Shown: positions 55,181 to 63,187 of the stretch, one piece after another | How the letters are laid out: each line of letters starts with the position of its first letter | Position numbering within the stretch: the stretch's first letter is position 1 | Origin: Bacillus sp. OK048 | Lineage (GTDB): Bacteria > Bacillota > Bacilli > Bacillales > Cytobacillaceae | Reading direction: 5' to 3' | Length of the DNA: 64,000 nt | Assembly (NCBI RefSeq): GCF_900103525.1 | Contig: NZ_FNHN01000004.1 | Location: 248,001 to 312,000 of the forward strand | The notes under the pieces: model-generated | What the model saw: the letters and a program-made list of their open reading frames with translations, nothing else | What the model was told of the DNA's origin: nothing | Database searches by the model: none | Program-made: the position numbers and the translations under genes

Positions 55181-55200
55181 GTCTATTTTTATAGAGCTCG

Positions 55201-55353
55201 TCATCTTCATAACTTCCACACAACTTCTCTACAACTTCTACAAATGTTTATCTTATGATAAAGGTAACTTATTTAAGACTTAGGTTTTAGGAACCTTATT
55301 TCTTAAAAACTTCCCATAATTTAGCTTGGTACACGGGTACCAGGCTCTTTTTT
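55201..55353 (+). ncRNA. Candidate small RNA, copy 2
   Basis: Second copy of the 122-bp segment (55201-55322) without any insertion or deletion, with the 11-bp phased repeats and TATGAT (55254). Its terminator (AGCTTGGTAC...GTACCAGGCT, T6; 55323-55353) differs in sequence from that of copy 1 while keeping its fold. Conserved body with diverged but working terminators argues for two functional RNAs. Confidence 0.55.
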
Positions 55354-55370
55354 ATTCTCCAGAAGAATCT

Positions 55371-55401
55371 AAAAAAAGGCTGGTGCGAGTCGCACGAACC
55401 C
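55371..55401 (-). terminator. Terminator on the minus strand
   Basis: Stem with TGCGA/TCGCA core and seven T on the minus strand, placed just after the stop of the 31-residue frame at 55403-55498. Confidence 0.7.
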
Positions 55402-55402
55402 T

Positions 55403-55498
55403 TTACTTAATAAAACTAACTTGGTTCCTTCCTTGGTCTTCTTCCTGATCCATTGGGATATTTTCATTATGGCTGGTGGAAGCTGTTGCATGCGGCAA
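55403..55498 (-). CDS. Possible small polar protein (31 aa)
   Basis: GGAGAGG, 8 nt before a TTG at 55498, opens a 31-codon frame beginning 'MPHATASTSHNENIPMDQEE' and ending at TAA, 2 nt before a terminator. The composition (Asn, Gln, Asp, Glu, Ser) is that of a small soluble protein, not of random DNA. Not recognised. It precedes, in the minus direction, the 3' side of the small-RNA pair and follows the PLA2-like gene. Confidence 0.45.
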   Translation of the reverse strand: MPHATASTSHNENIPMDQEEDQGRNQVSFIK

Positions 55499-55605
55499 TA
55501 CTCGATCCTCTCCTTCTCCTTATATTGTTAGGCTTTTATAAGTGGATTTGTAATTTAGAAAAAACTGCTTGTTTAAAAAGAAGTGGATAACTCAACGTGT
55601 TCTTT

Positions 55606-55896
55606 CTAATAGCGTTTTTGATGACTACAGGTAAACATTGTTTTGACTTTCATGAATTTATACATGATATTTGCGTGCCTGCCTTTTTGAGTTCGCGGAT
55701 TTATCTTGGAGTAAAGGCATTCCATAAATCGCTTATCACAGTAACAAGGTGAGTTGCCACGTTTAAGACATATATCATGTTTATTACAACAGGAATCCAC
55801 ATCATTTATCGGGGCCCCAGGTCCGCTGCACCCAGGTCCACACCATTTGTATCCTGGAAAAATACAGAAAGAAGGACGACTTTTTCGACATCTCAT
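55606..55896 (-). CDS. Phospholipase A2-like (parvovirus VP1-type) protein
   Basis: A 96-residue Cys-rich protein. The PLA2 signature is complete: Ca2+-loop-like 'GYKWCGPGCSGPG' (15-27) and catalytic 'CCNKHDIC' with His40-Asp41. It resembles the PLA2 domain of parvovirus VP1 and small bacterial PLA2-like proteins. No signal peptide is apparent. Some Bacillaceae carry such a protein, whose role (membrane lipid cleavage, perhaps spore-related) is not established. AAAGGAG lies upstream of the ATG. Monocistronic. Confidence 0.82.
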   Translation of the reverse strand: MRCRKSRPSFCIFPGYKWCGPGCSGPGAPINDVDSCCNKHDICLKRGNSPCYCDKRFMECLYSKINPRTQKGRHANIMYKFMKVKTMFTCSHQKRY

Positions 55897-55967
55897 ATTT
55901 TCTCATCTCCTTTATATAAAATATGAAGATGTTGGAAAACGGAGACAGCTCGTACATAAAAAAACTA

Positions 55968-56069
55968 CTATAGCTTAAATATTTTATTAATTACTCTCAT
56001 CGTTTCTGGGCTGCAAAAACCAGTAAAATGATCTTTATCATCATATGTATGCACTTTATAATCCAGCAT
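55968..56069 (-). pseudogene. Possible hydrolase C-terminal fragment (33 aa)
   Basis: A frame from ATG 56069 reads 'MLDYKVHTYDDKDHFTGF' and a further 15 residues to TAG. The Asp-Asp-x-Asp-His pattern near a C-terminus resembles the end of an alpha/beta hydrolase. It begins directly after the stop of the HD gene and has no ribosome binding site, so I regard it as a relic of a deleted gene. Weak evidence. Confidence 0.35.
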
Positions 56070-56070
56070 C

Positions 56071-56616
56071 CTAAGCCAGCTCCCAAAAAAGTCTATCGAC
56101 TTCATCTTGTAACTCTGTTAGTAAATCAAAAGTGGATTGGGTTCCCAAACTATCTACTACATTGGTGTAATACCACTTTTGCTGTTCTTTCCCGGCATTA
56201 AATCTCGTCCAAACTTCCTCACCAATTTTTTCATAATCGCGAATGATAGAACGGATGTTGTGTAGTTTATCGGCACAGACAACAGCACGAATTTCTTCTG
56301 AAGCTGTTTTTAAAAATTCAATCGTATGCTCCTTCCTATCCTTCCATGGAAGTGATTTATCAGGTTCAGAACTACCTTCAACCATTTTGGCTATGTTAGC
56401 TCCAAAATCCTTTTTTATATCTTCAAGTGTAAGCGGCGTATCCTCAACCGTATCATGAAGAATTCCTGCCGCAACGATTTCCTCGCTGTATCCTGCTTCT
56501 AATAACATCATCCCCACAGCAACAGGATGCGTAATATACGGAATATCAGTGTTCTTCCGATATTGACCTTCATGACTTTTACTTGCTGTTTGCAGTGCCT
56601 TTTCAATTATATCCAT
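56071..56616 (-). CDS. Small HD-domain hydrolase (SpoT/MESH1-like)
   Basis: A 181-residue HD hydrolase with the RelA/SpoT hydrolase-type layout: His30 ('YITHPVAVG'), His54-Asp55 ('AGILHDTVEDT') and Asp116 ('VVCADKLHNI'), the metal ligands of (p)ppGpp hydrolases. The length and lack of synthetase, TGS and ACT domains point to a small alarmone hydrolase, though other nucleotide targets are possible. GGAGGGG precedes the ATG. No small alarmone synthetase lies nearby. Confidence 0.85.
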   Translation of the reverse strand: MDIIEKALQTASKSHEGQYRKNTDIPYITHPVAVGMMLLEAGYSEEIVAAGILHDTVEDTPLTLEDIKKDFGANIAKMVEGSSEPDKSLPWKDRKEHTIEFLKTASEEIRAVVCADKLHNIRSIIRDYEKIGEEVWTRFNAGKEQQKWYYTNVVDSLGTQSTFDLLTELQDEVDRLFWELA

Positions 56617-56786
56617 AGCTTAATCCCCTCCAAACTGTTTGTTCTATTTTTAACTTAATTCAACATAATAGATCAAATCTCCTTGGCAGGTGAAATATTA
56701 ATTTGATACAAATTTGTGTAATTGTCCAATCACTTATTTTGGTACAAGCATATTTTATTGTATAAGAGTGAAAGGGGGGATATGGA

Positions 56787-56966
56787 ATGAGTAATGAAAG
56801 AAGACACGAAGAAGAAGATCGCAGAAGAGTCAGAAGAGTCTTTATTGATGCAGAAGAAGTTATTATCCGCACTGAAAGAGTAAGAATTGAAGGCGAAAAT
56901 AACAGAAATGAGCACAGACATGATGACAGACATGATGACAGAAGACGACCATTCTCGTGGATCTAA
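56787..56966 (+). CDS. Small highly charged protein (59 aa)
   Basis: ATG at 56787 with AAGGGGGGA upstream opens a 59-residue frame rich in Arg, Glu, Asp and His ('MSNERRHEEEDRRRVRRVF', then 'EHRHDDRHDDRRRPFSWI' at the end), closed by a strong terminator. The central 'IDAEEVIIRTERVRIEG' looks like a conserved core. Not recognised. Upstream, AC at 56732 and CATATTTTA at 56749 are spaced as in a mother-cell sporulation promoter (sigma-K-like), so a coat protein is possible (inference). Confidence 0.7.
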   Translation: MSNERRHEEEDRRRVRRVFIDAEEVIIRTERVRIEGENNRNEHRHDDRHDDRRRPFSWI

Positions 56967-56998
56967 TTGATTCGACAAGGGAATAAGTAATATTCCCA

Positions 56999-57037
56999 CA
57001 GGCTGGTGAGACAAGCAATTCTCACCGGCCTGTTTTT
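56999..57037 (+). terminator. Terminator of the charged small protein gene
   Basis: Stem CAGGCTGGTGAGA / TCTCACCGGCCTG with TTTTT tail. Confidence 0.88.
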
Positions 57038-57103
57038 GATTTAACATTCAGACAAAATATGGTAAATTAGTGAGATAGAAACTAGAGATTAGTAGGTGAA
57101 AAA

Positions 57104-57880
57104 ATGCTAGAAAAATTTAATGTTTTTATGTCATCCTTTGAACAAGAAAGAATGATAAGAGTATATCTGCCTGTAAATTATACAGAATCCGACAAACGCT
57201 ACCCAGTACTTTATATGCATGATGGACAAAATGTTTTTGAAGATGAAGGTGCTATTAAAGGAGTATCTTTAGGATTGAAGGATTACTTAGATAAAAACAG
57301 ACTAGAAATAATCGTAGTGGCGATCGATTTAAACCCTGAAGGGGAAGAGCGCGATAATGAATACTGCCCTTGGGTAACAGGTGCCACCGCAGAAAAAATA
57401 ATCGGACACTCAAGCTCCTCCGGCGGTAAAGGTGAACAATACTTAGACTTTATTGTCAATGAACTTAAGCCACTGATAGACAGTAAATACCGAACGCTTA
57501 AGAATCAGACTTCGATGGCCGGAATCTCGTTAGGAGGCCTTATTTCTACATATGCTGTCTGCCGGTATCCTCATATATTCAAGCGAGTTGCAGCAATTTC
57601 TCCAGGATATTATCGGAACCAAGAGGAACTCGAAGTATTCATAAGAAATTCCGACTTATCAGGGGTCGAGAAGTTTTATATGGATTTTGGTACCAATGAA
57701 ATCGCTAATGATAAAGAACTTAATGATGAATTCATGGAAATGATTCTATGTATCTATGAAATCTTAGACAGCAAAATAGTCGATAGCCACTTTCAAATGA
57801 TTGAAAATGGCGAGCATAACTATACATCGTTTAAAAAAAGACTTCCTACTGTATTAGCTTATCTCTACTCTGATTTTTGA
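57104..57880 (+). CDS. Esterase-D-like alpha/beta hydrolase
   Basis: A 258-residue cytoplasmic hydrolase of the putative-esterase family: 'YPVLYMHDGQNVFED', nucleophile Ser142 in 'GISLGGLIS', later acid and His in 'MIENGEHNYTSFKKRLP'. Related enzymes cleave acyl esters, including siderophore esters and carbohydrate acetates; substrate unknown. A modest GTAGGTG lies before the ATG. Followed by the 52-bp tandem array. Confidence 0.85.
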   Translation: MLEKFNVFMSSFEQERMIRVYLPVNYTESDKRYPVLYMHDGQNVFEDEGAIKGVSLGLKDYLDKNRLEIIVVAIDLNPEGEERDNEYCPWVTGATAEKIIGHSSSSGGKGEQYLDFIVNELKPLIDSKYRTLKNQTSMAGISLGGLISTYAVCRYPHIFKRVAAISPGYYRNQEELEVFIRNSDLSGVEKFYMDFGTNEIANDKELNDEFMEMILCIYEILDSKIVDSHFQMIENGEHNYTSFKKRLPTVLAYLYSDF

Positions 57881-57976
57881 GCTGATTGGGAAGATAGAAA
57901 CAGTGTGTATGGTGGTCCTTGTGGGATATTACTTTCAAGTAGGTGAACTCTGATTAGAATTGCCGAGGATTTATCC

Positions 57977-58563
57977 AATGAAGGACATTTCGGGCTGAGT
58001 GAACAAGTCAATTGTCTTTCATCAAGGGGTTGAAGGATATTTCGGGCCGGGTGAACAAGTGAATTGTCTTTCATCAAGGGGATGAAGGACATTTCGGGCC
58101 GGGTGAACAAGTGAATTGTCTTTCATCAGGGGGATGAAGGACATTTCGGGCCGGGTGAACAAGTGAATTGTCCTTCATCAAGGGGATGAAGGACATTTCG
58201 GGCCGGGTGAACAAGTCAATTGTCTTTCATCAGGGGGATGAAGGACATTTCGGGCTGGGTGAACAAGTCAATTGTCTTTCATCAAGGGGTTGAAGGACAT
58301 CTCGGGCCGGGTGAACAAGTGAATTGTCTTTCATCAAGGGGATGAAGGACATTTCGGGCCGGGTGAACAAGTGAATTGTCTTTCATCAGGGGGATGAAGG
58401 ACATTTCGGGCCGAGTGATCAAGTCAAATGTCTTTCATCAAGGGGATGAAGGACATTTCGGGCCGGGTGAACAAGTGAATTGTCTTTCATCAAGGGGATG
58501 AAGGACATTTCGGGCTGGGTGATCAAGTCAAATGTCTTTCATCAAGGGGATGAAGGACATTTC
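57977..58563. repeat. Tandem array of 52-bp hairpin repeats (11 full copies)
   Basis: Eleven consecutive units of exactly 52 bp (starts 57977, 58029, 58081 and so on to 58497) plus a partial twelfth. Each unit holds GATGAAGGACA and TGTCTTTCATC, which pair as an 11-bp stem (one G-U), and a GC-rich TTTCGGGCCGGGTGAACAAG loop part. Units differ by only a few bases. The period is not a multiple of three, so it is not coding. It fills the gap between two convergent genes. Confidence 0.9.
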
Positions 58564-58610
58564 TCCTCTCTAACGACAAAGTTCTGTCCTTCACACCCAA
58601 CTTTTAAAAT

Positions 58611-59066
58611 TTAAAATGGTTTTAAAATCATCAAGGCAATGATAATGATGAAAATGACGTTTGCTAGGTGTTCATAACGAAACAGAATTCGTGATAATCG
58701 GAAATATTCTTCTGGAATTTCCTCGCCCGTATGAGATGCTAGCAATTCCTTTACCGGTTTGGACCTTGGTGATAATAAAATCGGTCCACTCGCAAGTGCT
58801 ACTAAAAATAATACCAGGCTTACTACATACCAGCCCATCCGAAATAGACTTGGATTCATTAAGCCCATTAGTAATCCCGTGACGAGCAAAAGTGTCCCGC
58901 CAACCATAACAAAGATATGCAGCTTATGTCTAAGAGCGTAAGAATGTCTTAACTCTGTCATTGTTTTTCCGGATTTTACAACAGTTGTTAGGATAAAACC
59001 TGGTCCCATTCCTAAAATTGCTGAGAAAATATGAATAACTACAATAATCTTATAAAAAGTAATCAT
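58611..59066 (-). CDS. DUF2269-type four-helix membrane protein
   Basis: A 151-residue integral membrane protein with four helices and conserved His in 'IVVIHIFSAILGMG' and 'RHKLHIFVMVGG', the pattern of the DUF2269 family (putative heme-related or CopD-like membrane proteins). Function unknown. I set the start at ATG 59066; AGGAG lies 12 nt upstream, and the TTG closer to it would leave no spacing. Single gene. Confidence 0.8.
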   Translation of the reverse strand: MITFYKIIVVIHIFSAILGMGPGFILTTVVKSGKTMTELRHSYALRHKLHIFVMVGGTLLLVTGLLMGLMNPSLFRMGWYVVSLVLFLVALASGPILLSPRSKPVKELLASHTGEEIPEEYFRLSRILFRYEHLANVIFIIIIALMILKPF

Positions 59067-59211
59067 TTTTACGATCAACTCCTATCTTCTAGACACCAGT
59101 ATTTTAACATAATGGTGGTTGAAACGGTTTTTATGTACTTAATTTGTCACCAAACTTCCTTTTTCTTTAATGTTATAATAAAGAAAAAACCTACCGAAGG
59201 AGGCAAACAAA

Positions 59212-59604
59212 TTGAGTAAAATTGTTAAATTTCTATATATTATTATTGGATTCATTGCCCTCGGTTTAGGTGTTTTAGGCATAATTCTACCTGTACTACC
59301 GACAACTCCATTTTTACTTTTAGCTTCCTACTGCTTTGTAAAGGGGTCAAAAAAGTTTGAACATTGGTTTAAGGGGACAAGACTCTATAAACGTCATTTG
59401 GAGACATTCGTAAAAGAGAGGTCGATGACGTTAAAACAGAAACTAGCAATCTTGTTATTTGCCGATGTGATGATTGCCATTCCCTTCTTCATACTAGATA
59501 GCTTTATCGTCAAGGTTTTGCTCGTATTGATTGTAATTTATAAATATTATTATTTCATTAATAAAATAAAGACTGTTCCTGAAGCGGCGGTTACGAACGA
59601 TTAA
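59212..59604 (+). CDS. YbaN/DUF454-family membrane protein
   Basis: A 130-residue membrane protein of the DUF454 (YbaN) family: 'GFIALGLGVLGIILPVLPTT' followed by 'PFLLLASYCFVKGSKKFEHW' and two further helices. Function unknown. The start is TTG with AAGGAGG upstream. Its stop is the first base block of the 701-bp element. Confidence 0.85.
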   Translation: MSKIVKFLYIIIGFIALGLGVLGIILPVLPTTPFLLLASYCFVKGSKKFEHWFKGTRLYKRHLETFVKERSMTLKQKLAILLFADVMIAIPFFILDSFIVKVLLVLIVIYKYYYFINKIKTVPEAAVTND

Positions 59605-60304
59605 AAAACACTTGTCATGCAATCATGAAAGGTTAGGTTTTGAGGTGCTCTTCTAAAAATATGTGCAGAAATGACTGTAGTATTGGCAGCGTTATTCGTA
59701 TATAACAAAGCAAAACTCACTCTCTTTTAAATTAGATGTCTTGTCCTTAATCGGGTAACCAGCAACAGAAAAATAAGCGGAGGGTTTCCGGTTAGTTGCA
59801 GAGTAGAGCTCGTTTTTGGGGAAATAAGGGGAGGTTTTCCGGTTATGCAAATCAAAATCTCCTATTTTCGAATTTTTCGAGTCAATAGACGGAATCTCTC
59901 CGTCTATTTAAGCCTTTTATACTAAGAATTACTAAATAAGCGGATTTCCTCCGGCTATTTATCAGCTCAGGTACTTTACCTGATCCCTCAACCGTTAAGC
60001 GTGGACCCTCTTAATTTTAAATGCCGGAATCAGCAGCTTGTTATCGACCAGCTTATAAAGATCAATATAATTGGTACTCAAAACGGTACTGAAATTGTCA
60101 GAAGTTTTGGCCCTCATTTTTAATAATAATAAAAATTGTCCATCACAATAATGATGTCAATTGCTAGGTCAAAGGTATGGAATTTCGTAGAACCCTTGAT
60201 TAATAAAGAAAAGACGTATGCCAATTCATACCCCTTTTCTTGTGTCTTTTAATAAGAAACACCCGATAACGGAACCCTTTAATACAATCATGACAAGTGT
60301 TTTT
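59604..60304. mobile_element. 701-bp non-coding block bounded by 16-bp inverted repeats
   Basis: AAAAACACTTGTCATG (59604-59619) and its exact reverse complement (60289-60304) enclose a region without a supported gene. It contains two 24-bp direct repeats (59771-59794, 59822-59845) of AAATAAGsGGAGG type and two further hairpins with the same TCCG core (59884-59910, 59934-59960). A 40-residue minus-strand frame (59995-60117) could be a gene fragment. No target duplication is clear. Possibly a transposon remnant or a hairpin-repeat cluster. Confidence 0.45.
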
Positions 60305-60311
60305 ATTTCAA

Positions 60312-60821
60312 TTAAATTGAACGACAATACCTCAAAGATAAATAGTTTTCACCCTCTTCATTACTGTACCCATGTTGTTCATGTTGAAAAGTAAATCCTC
60401 TTGCTTCATAAAAAGGAATACCTTTGTTATTCCCTTTTTGAATAGAAACCCACTGCTCTCTGGCATGAAATTCATCTTTCTGTTGTTTCGTAATTGCAAC
60501 TAACAGTTTGGTTCCAATCCCGCAATTACGCCGGTTAGGATCCAAATACAACACAAAAACTTCACCTACTGAATCGCTAATCATACCTCCACCGCCGGCA
60601 CCGATTACTTCGCCATTTTCAACTGCGACAAAGTAACCTCCCCAATGCCTGCTTGTGTTTACTACTTCATTTCGTATTCTTTCTGTGTTATAAAACTCTT
60701 TGATGATTCTCTCAATATATTCTTGTGTATGTGTTACACCATATGTAGCCCGGTAACCATCCGAACAAACCTTGGCTATCCCTTGCACATGTTCTGGATT
60801 TGCTTTACAAATTTCGATCAT
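60312..60821 (-). CDS. GNAT-family N-acetyltransferase
   Basis: A 169-residue GNAT protein: acetyl-CoA-binding 'VLYLDPNRRNCGIGTKLLVA' (motif A, R/Q-x-x-G-x-G/A form) and C-terminal 'FYEARGFTFQHEQHGY'. The substrate is unknown. TAGGGG before the ATG. It is the last of a run of four minus-strand genes (GNAT, GST-like, GNAT, GNAT) that may be one operon. Confidence 0.88.
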   Translation of the reverse strand: MIEICKANPEHVQGIAKVCSDGYRATYGVTHTQEYIERIIKEFYNTERIRNEVVNTSRHWGGYFVAVENGEVIGAGGGGMISDSVGEVFVLYLDPNRRNCGIGTKLLVAITKQQKDEFHAREQWVSIQKGNNKGIPFYEARGFTFQHEQHGYSNEEGENYLSLRYCRSI

Positions 60822-60834
60822 ACCATACCCCTAC

Positions 60835-61338
60835 TTATTTAAAAGTGAGCCGATAAGCTTTAACAATTAGTCCATCGTCAGCAGGTTCAAAGTCGTATTG
60901 TGGTAATCGTTCAAAACCAAACCGCTCATATAATCTCATTGCATTTTTCATAAAATCGCCTGTATGAAGACCAATTTCGTTATGCCCTTGCTCCTTTGCC
61001 CGGTTAATACATTCTGAAATCAAAGCAGCAGCTACCCCTTTACCTCGTGCTGAAGGAGATACTGCCAGCATTCTTATTTCTGGATAATCCAGCTCTTCAA
61101 CTTGCCCTTCATAGGCATCGGTTTTTGCTGGAAACAAAGTGACACTTCCTAGAATCCTTCCGTCGACTTCTGCTACGAGTAGCACAACACCTGCCTGTGT
61201 ATCTGCCTTTGAAGAAATCCCCTGCTTCAGAGCCTGCCAATGTCCTTCTGGGATTTTTGCCGCATGCTCTTCATAAGAGCTTACTCTTTGTTCACGAATA
61301 AAAGCTAATTCACTTTCCACAGCTTCACGAATAACCAT
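60835..61338 (-). CDS. GNAT-family N-acetyltransferase
   Basis: A 167-residue GNAT protein: motif A 'MLAVSPSARGKGVAAALISE', then 'LYERFGFERLPQYDFEP'. ATG at 61338 lies 8 nt after AAAGGAG, which overlaps the 3' end of the preceding GST-like gene; the TTG one codon upstream is a less likely start. Almost touching the preceding gene, hence co-transcribed. Substrate unknown. Confidence 0.88.
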   Translation of the reverse strand: MVIREAVESELAFIREQRVSSYEEHAAKIPEGHWQALKQGISSKADTQAGVVLLVAEVDGRILGSVTLFPAKTDAYEGQVEELDYPEIRMLAVSPSARGKGVAAALISECINRAKEQGHNEIGLHTGDFMKNAMRLYERFGFERLPQYDFEPADDGLIVKAYRLTFK

Positions 61339-61341
61339 CAA

Positions 61342-62349
61342 CTATTCTCCTTTGAGGATAAATTTTTCTGCCTTCTTACTTATTTCTTGGCGGTTATGTT
61401 GAGAATGAAGTCCGGATAAATCTGGCCCCTTTGGTAGAATGCTATTGTGTCCCTTTTGATCATTACTTGCGATATGATTTGAAAGATGATAATGCCTTTT
61501 AATGGCATCAAAATCAGTAGTATCACCAAAACCAGGTGTTTGATATAAATCTCGTAAATACCCCCATAAATTTGGAAAATCAACGATCCGGTTTCTATTT
61601 GTTTTAAAAGCTGCGTAATAAGCAGCGTCAAACCGAATTAATGTAGCATAGAGCCGTACATCTGCATCTGTAATGTAATCCCCAAATAAAAACCGTTTTT
61701 TCGATAAGCGCTCATCCAATTCATCTAATCTTGCAAATAAGGTATCATACGCCATCTCATAAGCTTCCTGTGATTGAGCAAATCCACATTTATATACGCC
61801 ATTGTTCACATCATGAAAGATAACATCATTAAGAGCGTCAATCTCTTCTCGCAAGGATTCAGGATACAACTCTGGTGCATTTTCCTTGTGAAACGGACTC
61901 CAAACAGTTTCAAGATAGTTTGTTAGTTTAAAATAATCATTATTCACTGCCTTTTCCCCCTTCACATCTACCATGACAGGGACCGTGGGTCTACCAGAAT
62001 AATCGGGATCCGCATTCTTATATATTTCACTCATATAGCGAATACCTAATACGGGGTCTACCCCATTTTCATCTAATGAAAATTCCCAATCTACGTGCGG
62101 AAGCTTTGGTCGCATGGGACTGGCAGTGCCTAAACTGATTACTTCCTCTAATCCAAGAATTCTTCGGACGATGACGGAACGATGTGCCCACGGGCAGACT
62201 GCAGACCATAACAGGCGATATCTTCCTGTTTCAACTGGCAGCTCCCCTTCACCAAATCCAAATGGAGTGTCAAATCTATTTTTCTGGCGCTTAAATGAAC
62301 CATCTGCTTTGATTTCTGCTGCAACGCTTCCTTGCTTATTTTTTGTCAT
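61342..62349 (-). CDS. Glutathionyl-hydroquinone-reductase-like GST-family protein
   Basis: A 335-residue protein of the YqjG/ECM4 class: catalytic Cys52 in 'WSAVCPWAHRSVIVRR', 'RPTVPVMVDVKGEKAVNNDY' and a GST C-terminal helical domain ('DYITDADVRLYATLIRFDAAY'). Such enzymes reduce glutathionyl-hydroquinones. Most Bacillus make bacillithiol instead of glutathione, so the thiol partner here may differ or the gene may have come by transfer (inference). AAAGGTGAGG lies before the ATG. Confidence 0.88.
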   Translation of the reverse strand: MTKNKQGSVAAEIKADGSFKRQKNRFDTPFGFGEGELPVETGRYRLLWSAVCPWAHRSVIVRRILGLEEVISLGTASPMRPKLPHVDWEFSLDENGVDPVLGIRYMSEIYKNADPDYSGRPTVPVMVDVKGEKAVNNDYFKLTNYLETVWSPFHKENAPELYPESLREEIDALNDVIFHDVNNGVYKCGFAQSQEAYEMAYDTLFARLDELDERLSKKRFLFGDYITDADVRLYATLIRFDAAYYAAFKTNRNRIVDFPNLWGYLRDLYQTPGFGDTTDFDAIKRHYHLSNHIASNDQKGHNSILPKGPDLSGLHSQHNRQEISKKAEKFILKGE

Positions 62350-62377
62350 TATATTTACACCTCACCTTTTTTTAGCT

Positions 62378-62884
62378 TCATTTTATATGTAATACCCGAT
62401 GTTCATCATCCAAATAGACACCCTTTAGTTTCATGGCTTTTTCTTCAAGTCCATATACTTTAAAGCCTAGACTTGTATATAGCTTTTTTGCAGCCTCATT
62501 CGTTGCAACCACCGATAAGTTAATTTTCTCAATCACTTCAATTGATTTTGCTTTATTAATCGCTTCTGTAAGCAAGGCCTTGCCCACACCTAATCCCTGT
62601 TTCCTTGGTGTGACATACATGGCATAAATGTTCGCCCGGTGCTGTATTTTTTCCGCCTTTTCTTGCAAGAGGGTTACAACACCTATTAGCTCGTCACCCT
62701 CGAAAGCCCCAAACGTATAATTCCCTTCCTCTGTGAAGTTCCGTGCAACCTGGGAGATAGGATTTTCTCTCTTTATAGCGTCTTCATAGCTAGTTAAAAA
62801 TGCTTCCGGGCTTTTCTTTAAGGCTTCTAATCTTAATGCCCAATAGCTTTCAGCATCCGATGGGAGCAAAAGTTTAATTTTCAT
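62378..62884 (-). CDS. GNAT-family N-acetyltransferase
   Basis: A 168-residue GNAT protein: motif A 'YVTPRKQGLGVGKALLTEAI' and 'KLYTSLGFKVYGLEEKAMK' near the C-terminus. It heads the run of four minus-strand genes with the GST-like protein next. AGAAGG upstream. Substrate unknown. Confidence 0.88.
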   Translation of the reverse strand: MKIKLLLPSDAESYWALRLEALKKSPEAFLTSYEDAIKRENPISQVARNFTEEGNYTFGAFEGDELIGVVTLLQEKAEKIQHRANIYAMYVTPRKQGLGVGKALLTEAINKAKSIEVIEKINLSVVATNEAAKKLYTSLGFKVYGLEEKAMKLKGVYLDDEHRVLHIK

Positions 62885-63108
62885 AACTATCCAACCTTCT
62901 TTTCAAATGTCTTCCTTCTATATTACTAAAATTTCAAAAAATTTGACAATAATATAAATCAGCTCAACTTGAGCAAAGAAAAAAGAGGCCTCAAGCTTTT
63001 TGACGAGTTCACTTTTGGGGTGCAAAACAATAAATCACAGGTAAAACCTCATCACTATTCACAAATTTTCCGCTAATGAATTCATAGTATATTTCACATA
63101 AAAAATAG

Positions 63109-63137
63109 CTCGGAGTTTCTCACCGAGCCGTTTTTTT
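63109..63137. terminator. Terminator after the small membrane protein gene
   Basis: GCTCGG / CCGAGC stem with A-run on one side and seven T on the other, so it can act on both strands. The 303-nt gap 62885-63187 otherwise shows nothing I can support. Confidence 0.75.
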
Positions 63138-63187
63138 ATTAAATTTCTGGTTTTTTGCTAAAGTACCCGATTAAGGAAAATAGTAAT

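Noticed and set aside
57865..58110. Minus-strand open frame across the tandem array
   Set aside because: It only exists because the repeats happen to lack stops for part of the array; the 52-bp period shifts frame at every unit and there is no ribosome binding site.
57977..58563. CRISPR array reading of the tandem 52-bp repeats
   Set aside because: There are no variable spacers between repeats and no cas genes; the whole 52 bp is repeated.
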